64,000 nt of DNA from Halomonas sp. Bachu 37 (lineage in GTDB: Bacteria > Pseudomonadota > Gammaproteobacteria > Pseudomonadales > Halomonadaceae), in NCBI RefSeq assembly GCF_039691755.1, contig NZ_CP137552.1, forward strand, positions 930,001 through 994,000. The letters are read 5' to 3'. A program made the position numbers and the translations under genes. Below, in pieces: positions 58,386-64,000 of this stretch. Numbering within the stretch: the first letter of the stretch is position 1; each line of letters opens with the position of its first letter. Below the pieces are notes generated by a model. That model did not search any database. It saw only the letters and a program-made list of their open reading frames with translations, and was not told the DNA's origin.

Positions 58386-59153
58386 ATGTTGGTCGACGCC
58401 CATTGCCACCTGGATTTTGCCCAGTTCGATGATGACCGCCAAGCGATGTTCGCCCGAGCCGAGGAGGCCGGGGTAGTCCATTTCATCGTGCCGGGTACGA
58501 CCCGTGCTGGTTGGCCCTCGGTGCTGCGAATGAGCGAAAGAAATGCGGTGAGTGTGGGCCTTGGCTTGCATCCCTGCTTCATGAATGAGCATCGTGAGGA
58601 GGATCTTGAAACTCTCGAATCTATGCTTGATGAACACGCCCACTTGGTAGCCTTGGGCGAGTGCGGTATCGATGCTCGTTTCAGCGAAACGCTCGATGAC
58701 CAGTGGCATTTCTTTGACGCGCAGTTACGTTTGGCCAAGTCACGCAAACTCCCCGTGGTGATCCATTGCGTTCATGCCGATGACAAGGTGTCGAAACGCC
58801 TGAAGCAGCTCGACCTGCCGGCGGGAGGGCTTATTCATGCCTTCACCGGCTCTCCGGAGCAAGCCGAAAAGTTTATCGAGCTGGGCTACAAGGTTGGGCT
58901 GGGTGGCTCCGTGACCTACGAGAGGGCACAACGAGTACGGCGCATGGTGGCTACCCTTCCCGATGATGGCTATGTATTGGAAACGGATAGTCCCGACATG
59001 CCTCTGTGTGGCTATCAGGGGCAGCGTAACGAGCCCGCACGTATAGCGCAGGTCGCGGCTGTTGTGGCAGAGCTGCGTCATCAATCGGTCGAGCAGGTCG
59101 CGGCCGATAGTACGGCCAACGCCAAGCGTTTATTCCGTCTCGAAGAGCTGTAA
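58386..59153 (+). CDS. TatD-family metal-dependent hydrolase
   Basis: The 255-residue TIM-barrel protein has DAHCHLDFAQF (4-14), GLGLHPCF, LVALGECGIDARF, VIHCVHADDK, LIHAFTGSPEQAEKFIELGY and LETDSPDMPL. These are the metal-binding positions of TatD nucleases and deacylases. It lies 17 bp after prfC. Its 3' end, including the stop codon, is part of a tandem repeat. Confidence 0.92.
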   Translation: MLVDAHCHLDFAQFDDDRQAMFARAEEAGVVHFIVPGTTRAGWPSVLRMSERNAVSVGLGLHPCFMNEHREEDLETLESMLDEHAHLVALGECGIDARFSETLDDQWHFFDAQLRLAKSRKLPVVIHCVHADDKVSKRLKQLDLPAGGLIHAFTGSPEQAEKFIELGYKVGLGGSVTYERAQRVRRMVATLPDDGYVLETDSPDMPLCGYQGQRNEPARIAQVAAVVAELRHQSVEQVAADSTANAKRLFRLEEL

Positions 59154-59217
59154 TTTCGAAGAGCTGTAATTTCGAAGAACTAAATCTCGAAGAACGATAA
59201 GTCTTGAAGACCTATAA
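59138..59217. repeat. 16-bp tandem repeat containing the tatD stop codon
   Basis: Units: TCTCGAAGAGCTGTAA (59138), TTTCGAAGAGCTGTAA (59154), TTTCGAAGAACTAAA (59170), TCTCGAAGAACGATAA (59185) and GTCTTGAAGACCTATAA (59201). The first unit is the end of the TatD gene (RLEEL-stop); the last overlaps the convergent ygfZ stop. The decrease in similarity suggests stepwise duplication toward ygfZ. Confidence 0.88.
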
Positions 59218-60222
59218 ACCTTGCACCAGGCTTTCGGGGTCCACGCGCTCAATAGCATAGGGCAGGGGAAGCAATTCCACAGCACTATTCCCAACCGTCA
59301 GCGCGGCCGGCGTTTCACTCGCTTGGATGGTTTCGCTTGCCTGGGTGGATAGCACCGCGAGAATGTCCGTCGCGCCTTGCGGATAGGCAACGGCAGCGAC
59401 GACTTCCCCCACTGCTTTACCTTCGTCATTGCAGACGATAGCGCCGATCTCGGGCAATGATTCTGCCATGACCCGAGCTCGGGCCAGGCGTTTTTTCACC
59501 TGACCACGAAAGTGAGCCCTGGCAACGACTTCCTGTCCGGTATAACAGCCTTTCTTGAAACTGATACCGCCCAAAGCCTCCCAGTTGAACATTTGCGGCA
59601 GGAAGCGATCCTGCTGGTCGGCGGTCAGCCACGCCAGTCCGCTCTGTATATCCATGGCCTGCCACGAAGCGGGATCTGAAAGAGGCGTGGCGATGCCGGC
59701 AGGTGTCAACGCTCGCTTGTCTCCACTGCAGAGCACCCAACGTGGCTCTTCGCCGGGATGGCGCACTAGCTGGGTTCGTTGATCGTTGGAATTAGCTTGG
59801 TGCCAGCTGGCGCCAGGTAGCTCCATGCCATAGTGCTCGGCAACCTCTCGACCTAGCGCCTCGCCCACGATACCCATCAGAATCAGATCGTCCTGGACCT
59901 TCAATTCGGCTTGATAAAAAGGGGCAAATTTTTCCAGGTGCCGGTGCAGGCTCGCTAAAAGGTCTCGAGACAGCATCAAGCGGTAATGCTCCGCTGAAAC
60001 TTGCCACAATTGAGCGTTGGCGAGCATGCGTCCCTTGGCGGTGCAGAAACAGGTAAGCGGAGCGAAGCCACCCTTGGCCAACCCTACCTGGGCACTGGTC
60101 TGTCCTTGAAGCAAGGTTTCCGCTCCTTTTCCCTTTACCTCCAGTATTCCCAGATGCGACAACGGCACGATGGCGGCTTCGCCGGGGTCACGGAAAGCGG
60201 TTACCTGCTTCTCAAGGGACAT
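59212..60222 (-). CDS. ygfZ: tRNA-modifying protein YgfZ (folate-binding)
   Basis: YgfZ/IbaG-type folate-dependent proteins help Fe-S enzymes such as MiaB. The 336-residue GcvT-like protein has the hallmark KKGCYTGQEVVARAHFRGQVKKRLARA near 235-260. It also has a folate-binding N-terminal part (HLGILEVKGKGAETLLQGQTS, LTCFCTAKGRM). ATG 60222 follows AAAGGAGTGATTGC. Convergent with tatD. Confidence 0.93.
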   Translation of the reverse strand: MSLEKQVTAFRDPGEAAIVPLSHLGILEVKGKGAETLLQGQTSAQVGLAKGGFAPLTCFCTAKGRMLANAQLWQVSAEHYRLMLSRDLLASLHRHLEKFAPFYQAELKVQDDLILMGIVGEALGREVAEHYGMELPGASWHQANSNDQRTQLVRHPGEEPRWVLCSGDKRALTPAGIATPLSDPASWQAMDIQSGLAWLTADQQDRFLPQMFNWEALGGISFKKGCYTGQEVVARAHFRGQVKKRLARARVMAESLPEIGAIVCNDEGKAVGEVVAAVAYPQGATDILAVLSTQASETIQASETPAALTVGNSAVELLPLPYAIERVDPESLVQGL

Positions 60223-60362
60223 GCAATCACTCCTTTTTGCCTGGCGCATCCTGGCTAATGATGGCTCTAATATGGGCGAGGGCGCTGAATTGCAAGGGAG
60301 GTTCGCCATGCTAGACTTCTGCGCTAGTCTCTATTCTCTTCACGTTTCCCTCAGGAGCCATC

Positions 60363-60560
60363 ATGGCACAACAATCATTGACCTTTAAGGGCGTCACCAA
60401 TACCGAACAAGTTAATCGCATTACCACCGCTTTGATGATGCTTGATGGTGTGGAGAGTGCCGAAGTCGGACGCCACGGCGCAGAGGTAGAAGGTAAGGCG
60501 CACCACCAGGAACTCGTCAAGGCAGTCGAGTCGTTGAAAATGGGAATCGAGGTCAAATAA
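60363..60560 (+). CDS. HMA-like domain protein without the metal motif
   Basis: The 65-residue protein has the ferredoxin-like pattern of heavy-metal-associated domains (SLTFKGVTNTEQVNRITTAL, DGVESAEVGRHGAEVEG, LVKAVESLKMGIEV). The usual CxxC is replaced by TNTEQ, so it cannot bind copper in the normal way. Its stop overlaps the OsmC start (TAATG). Confidence 0.75.
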   Translation: MAQQSLTFKGVTNTEQVNRITTALMMLDGVESAEVGRHGAEVEGKAHHQELVKAVESLKMGIEVK

Positions 60561-60967
60561 TGCGTAAAGCAATCGAAGTGATCAGCGAAAGAAACCGTAT
60601 CTTCCGTCAGCGAGTGGAACTTGATGGGATGGAAGACCTCTATGTGGATGTACCCAAGGCTTTCGGCGGTGAAGAAAGCGCCCCGGATCCCCATGATTAC
60701 TTCGATATCGCCCTGGGCGCTTGCAAGGCCATTACGGTGCAGATGTATGCCAAGCGCAAGCAGTGGCCGTTGGAAGGGATTCGAGTCAAGGTAATCCGCG
60801 ATGATTCACAGGAAGCCAAGGGAACCTACAAGCTTGATGTCGAACTCGAGTTGATAGGAATCGAGGATCCAGAACAGCGCGAAAGGCTGCACGACATCAG
60901 CCACCGTTGCCCCATCCAGCGCTTGATGACTCAAGCGACGGTGGAAGTCGAAACTCGGCTGGCCTAG
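60560..60967 (+). CDS. OsmC-family protein
   Basis: OsmC/Ohr proteins reduce organic hydroperoxides with two cysteines. The 135-residue protein has [30 protein letters not shown] (first Cys about 54) and [13 protein letters not shown] (second Cys about 117). Translationally coupled to the HMA-like gene, which suggests the two act together. Confidence 0.9.
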   Translation: MRKAIEVISERNRIFRQRVELDGMEDLYVDVPKAFGGEESAPDPHDYFDIALGACKAITVQMYAKRKQWPLEGIRVKVIRDDSQEAKGTYKLDVELELIGIEDPEQRERLHDISHRCPIQRLMTQATVEVETRLA

Positions 60968-60970
60968 TAT

Positions 60971-63050
60971 TTATACCGTTATCTTTCAGAGGAGCTCAAA
61001 TGAGCAAAGCGTTTCGCCTGCAATCGAAGTATCAACCTGCCGGTGATCAGCCCACGGCTATCGCTGGGCTGGTCAATGGACTGGAAGCGGGGCTTGCGCA
61101 TCAGACACTGCTGGGGGTAACGGGATCGGGCAAGACCTTCACCATGGCCAATATCGTCGAGCGCTTGCAGCGACCGACCATCGTCATGGCACCCAACAAG
61201 ACGCTGGCCGCTCAGCTTTACGGCGAGTTCAAGTCATTCTTCCCCGACAACGCCGTGGAATACTTCGTTTCCTACTATGATTACTACCAGCCGGAGGCCT
61301 ACGTCCCTTCCTCGGATACGTTCATAGAAAAGGATGCCTCGATCAACGATCACATCGAGCAGATGCGGCTTTCAGCCACCAAGGCGTTACTCGAACGTCG
61401 TGATGCCTTGATCGTGGTGTCGGTTTCCGCCATTTACGGCTTGGGTGATCCCGATCAGTACCTCAAGATGCGTCTGCATTTCACTCGGGGCGAGCTGATC
61501 GACCAGCGTGCCTTTCTGCGCCGTCTGGCGGAGCTGCAGTACACACGCAACGACATGGACTTCCGCCGCGGTACCTATCGAGTGCGGGGCGATGTGATCG
61601 ATATCTTTCCGGCGGATGCCGAGGAAGAGGCGGTACGGGTCGAGCTGTTCGATGACGAAATCGACTCCATTCGTCTATTCGATCCGCTCACCGGCGACGT
61701 GCGCGGCCAAGTTCCGCGCATGACGATCTATCCCAAGTCTCACTACGTGACGCCGCGGGAGACGATCCTTGGCGCCATCGATAGGATCAAGGCGGAGCTT
61801 GTCGAGCGGCTCGACTGGATGCGCAAGCACGACAAGCTGGTGGAAGCCCAGCGTCTGGAGCAGCGAACCCTTTATGACATCGAGATGATGCTAGAGCTGG
61901 GCTACTGCAATGGTATCGAGAACTACTCCCGCTATCTCTCGGGGCGGGCGCCGGGCGAGCCGCCGCCCACGTTCTTCGATTATCTGCCGGACGATGCTCT
62001 GCTGTTCATCGACGAATCCCACGTCAGCGTCCCTCAGGTGGGTGGGATGTACAAGGGCGACCGCTCGCGCAAGGAAACATTGGTGGAGTACGGTTTTCGC
62101 CTGCCCTCGGCGCTGGATAACCGCCCCATGAAGTTCGAGGAGTGGGAGTCTATCTCCCCTCAGACCATCTTCGTTTCCGCTACTCCCGGCAAGTACGAGG
62201 CTGAACACGCCGGACAGGTAGTGGAACAGGTGGTAAGGCCGACCGGGTTGCTGGACCCCGAGATCGAAGTGCGACCCGCGAGTACCCAGGTGGATGATCT
62301 GCTTTCGGAAATACGCCTGCGCACGCAAGTGGGAGCGCGCGTGCTGGTGACGACTCTGACCAAGCGCATGGCGGAAGATCTCACCGAGTATCTGGATGAA
62401 CACGATATACGGGTGCGTTACCTGCACTCCGATATCGATACTGTCGAGCGCGTCGAGATCATCCGCGACCTGCGTTTGGGCAAGTTCGATGTCCTGGTCG
62501 GTATCAACTTGTTGCGGGAAGGCTTGGATATCCCCGAGGTTTCGTTGGTAGCCATTCTAGACGCCGACAAGGAAGGCTTCCTGCGTGCCGAGCGCTCGTT
62601 GATTCAGACCGTCGGTCGCGCTGCGCGTAACGCCAACGGCAAGGCGATCCTGTATGGCGACAGGGTGACCGATTCGATGCGGCGAGCCATGGATGAAACC
62701 GAACGCCGGCGTAACAAGCAGATTGCCCATAACCTCGAGCACGGCATAACGCCAACCACGGTGACTCGTTCCGTGGCGGATATTCTGGAAGCTGCCCAGG
62801 CGCCGGGGAGAAAGAATAGTCGTCGCGGCAATGAGCGAAAGGTCGCGGAAAAGACAGCCAACTACGATGTCGCGAGCATGAGTAGCGCCGAACTGGGCAC
62901 GGCTATCGGCAAGCTGGAGGACGCCATGTTCGAAGCGGCCCAGAACCTCGAGTTCGAAGAAGCGGCGCGCTTGCGGGATCAGTTGCACCGCATGAAAGAG
63001 CGACAGCTGGTGCTGGGATAAGGGTCATCGTTTACTTATACCGTTATCTT
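60971..63050. repeat. 15-bp direct repeat flanking uvrB
   Basis: TTATACCGTTATCTT is found at 60971-60985, directly before uvrB, and at 63036-63050, directly after it. The core TATACCGTTATCT also appears at 29951-29963 near the island end. Confidence 0.8.
61000..63021 (+). CDS. uvrB: Excinuclease ABC subunit B
   Basis: UvrB verifies DNA damage within UvrABC. The 673-residue protein has Walker A GVTGSGKT (about 37-44), the beta-hairpin [12 protein letters not shown], Walker B LLFIDESH, helicase motif [13 protein letters not shown] and the C-terminal UvrC-binding UVR domain ([27 protein letters not shown]). ATG 61000 has AGAGGAGCTCAA upstream. Confidence 0.98.
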   Translation: MSKAFRLQSKYQPAGDQPTAIAGLVNGLEAGLAHQTLLGVTGSGKTFTMANIVERLQRPTIVMAPNKTLAAQLYGEFKSFFPDNAVEYFVSYYDYYQPEAYVPSSDTFIEKDASINDHIEQMRLSATKALLERRDALIVVSVSAIYGLGDPDQYLKMRLHFTRGELIDQRAFLRRLAELQYTRNDMDFRRGTYRVRGDVIDIFPADAEEEAVRVELFDDEIDSIRLFDPLTGDVRGQVPRMTIYPKSHYVTPRETILGAIDRIKAELVERLDWMRKHDKLVEAQRLEQRTLYDIEMMLELGYCNGIENYSRYLSGRAPGEPPPTFFDYLPDDALLFIDESHVSVPQVGGMYKGDRSRKETLVEYGFRLPSALDNRPMKFEEWESISPQTIFVSATPGKYEAEHAGQVVEQVVRPTGLLDPEIEVRPASTQVDDLLSEIRLRTQVGARVLVTTLTKRMAEDLTEYLDEHDIRVRYLHSDIDTVERVEIIRDLRLGKFDVLVGINLLREGLDIPEVSLVAILDADKEGFLRAERSLIQTVGRAARNANGKAILYGDRVTDSMRRAMDETERRRNKQIAHNLEHGITPTTVTRSVADILEAAQAPGRKNSRRGNERKVAEKTANYDVASMSSAELGTAIGKLEDAMFEAAQNLEFEEAARLRDQLHRMKERQLVLG

Positions 63051-63190
63051 GTTGTCATTTACCACCAAAGAGAAAGCTTGAAATCAGATGCTCACTGCCG
63101 GGAAGGGTCCGTTACGGTATAATCTTGCCACGCTGATCTAGCGTCAGAACCGAATCAGCGCATAAGACGATAACCGAGGAGCTCTTGTCC

Positions 63191-64000
63191 ATGACCGTGA
63201 TTCGCCAGGACGACCTGATTCAGAGCGTGGCCGACGCCCTGCAATACATTTCCTATTACCATCCCAAGGATTTCATCGAGGCGATGGCGGCCGCCTACGA
63301 GCGCGAAGAGAATCCGGCGGCCAAGGATGCTATCGCCCAGATATTGATCAATTCACGCATGTGCGCCACCGGGCATCGGCCGATCTGTCAGGATACCGGT
63401 ATTGTCACGGTCTTCGTTCATGTCGGCATGAATGTGCGTTGGGAAACCGACATGAGTCTGGACGACATGATCAATGAAGGCGTCCGTCGCGCTTATCAGT
63501 TACCCGACAATATTCTGCGCGCTTCCGTGCTGGCGGACCCGGACGGTGCACGGCGCAATACCAAGGACAATACACCCGCCATCATCCACCATAAGCTGGT
63601 GCCTGGGGATACGGTGGAGGTTCATGTGGCCGCTAAAGGCGGTGGCAGTGAGGCGAAGTCTAAGTTCGCCATGCTCAATCCTTCCGATAGCGTGGTCGAC
63701 TGGGTGATGGAGCAATTGCCTAAAATGGGGGCAGGGTGGTGCCCGCCGGGAATGCTCGGTATCGGTATTGGCGGTACCGCGGAAAAAGCCATGGAACTGG
63801 CCAAGGAAGCTCTCCTGGAGCCGATCGATATTCAGGACTTGCAGGCTCGTGGGGCGAGCAACCGCGCCGAGGAACTGCGCCTGGAGATTTTCGACAAGGT
63901 CAACAAAAGCGGTATCGGTGCACAGGGTCTGGGAGGCTTGACCACGGTACTGGATATCAAGGTCAAGGATTATCCCACGCACGCAGCCAACAAGCCGGTA
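63191..64000 (+). CDS. Class I fumarate hydratase, N-terminal part
   Basis: The Fe-S fumarase converts fumarate and malate in the TCA cycle. The 270 residues before the window end include CATGHRPICQDTGIVTVF (Cys near 57 and 65), KDNTPAIIHHKLVPGD, KGGGSEAKSKFAMLNPSDS and MGAGWCPPGMLGIGIGGTAEKAM (third Fe-S Cys). ATG follows CGAGGAGCTCTTGTCC. Truncated by the window end. Confidence 0.93.
   Translation, partial: MTVIRQDDLIQSVADALQYISYYHPKDFIEAMAAAYEREENPAAKDAIAQILINSRMCATGHRPICQDTGIVTVFVHVGMNVRWETDMSLDDMINEGVRRAYQLPDNILRASVLADPDGARRNTKDNTPAIIHHKLVPGDTVEVHVAAKGGGSEAKSKFAMLNPSDSVVDWVMEQLPKMGAGWCPPGMLGIGIGGTAEKAMELAKEALLEPIDIQDLQARGASNRAEELRLEIFDKVNKSGIGAQGLGGLTTVLDIKVKDYPTHAANKPV

Overview
The window looks like a chromosomal segment of a high-GC, halophilic gammaproteobacterium, most likely Halomonas or another member of the Halomonadaceae. 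The evidence is the gene order thrS-infC-rpmI-rplT-pheS-pheT-ihfA, the ctaCDGE-SURF1-ctaA-ctaB block, acidic proteins throughout and a relic of a PHB depolymerase. The genus is inferred, not proven.

The left half (about 1-30,100) is an accessory region, probably a decaying genomic island that ends at a tRNA-Pro(GGG) gene (30145-30221). Between 1 and 17 kb lie many short, mostly uncharacterised genes, largely on the minus strand, several of them broken. They include remnants of yhcG/DUF1016 and an ASCH gene, an SRAP (YedK/HMCES) protein, a GSU2403-type nucleotidyltransferase-fold protein, an HNH endonuclease, a DUF3268 zinc-finger protein and two paralogous Cys/His proteins. The most striking module is a two-gene operon at 1840-4868. 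In it a CoiA-like zinc-finger/PD-(D/E)XK nuclease overlaps a UvrD-type helicase by 4 bp, which suggests a nuclease-helicase defence or DNA-processing system.

From 17 to 30 kb the island holds a tyrosine integrase and a graveyard of insertion sequences: an IS3 fragment; a complete IS3-family copy with 4-bp target repeats but a dead transposase; a frameshifted IS630; a deleted IS256; an intact IS3 inserted exactly into a lipoprotein gene; and an intact IS256. A PHB depolymerase pseudogene closes the island.

The right half (30.2-64 kb) is well-preserved core genome. It carries an aa3-type cytochrome c oxidase with its Cu-insertion and heme A assembly genes (30.9-39.2 kb), then an OmpA-like lipoprotein and the translation operon thrS through ihfA, where infC begins with a rare AUC codon. 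Two large c-di-GMP signalling proteins follow: one with four CBS motifs, and one whose first sensor domain has every key residue of a blue-light LOV domain. The remainder holds an FAD oxidoreductase, prfC, a TatD nuclease, ygfZ, an OsmC protein with a degenerate HMA partner, uvrB and the 5' part of a class I fumarase cut by the window end.

All calls come from reading the sequence and translations; no database search was run. Frameshifts could be real decay or assembly errors, and this is stated where it matters.
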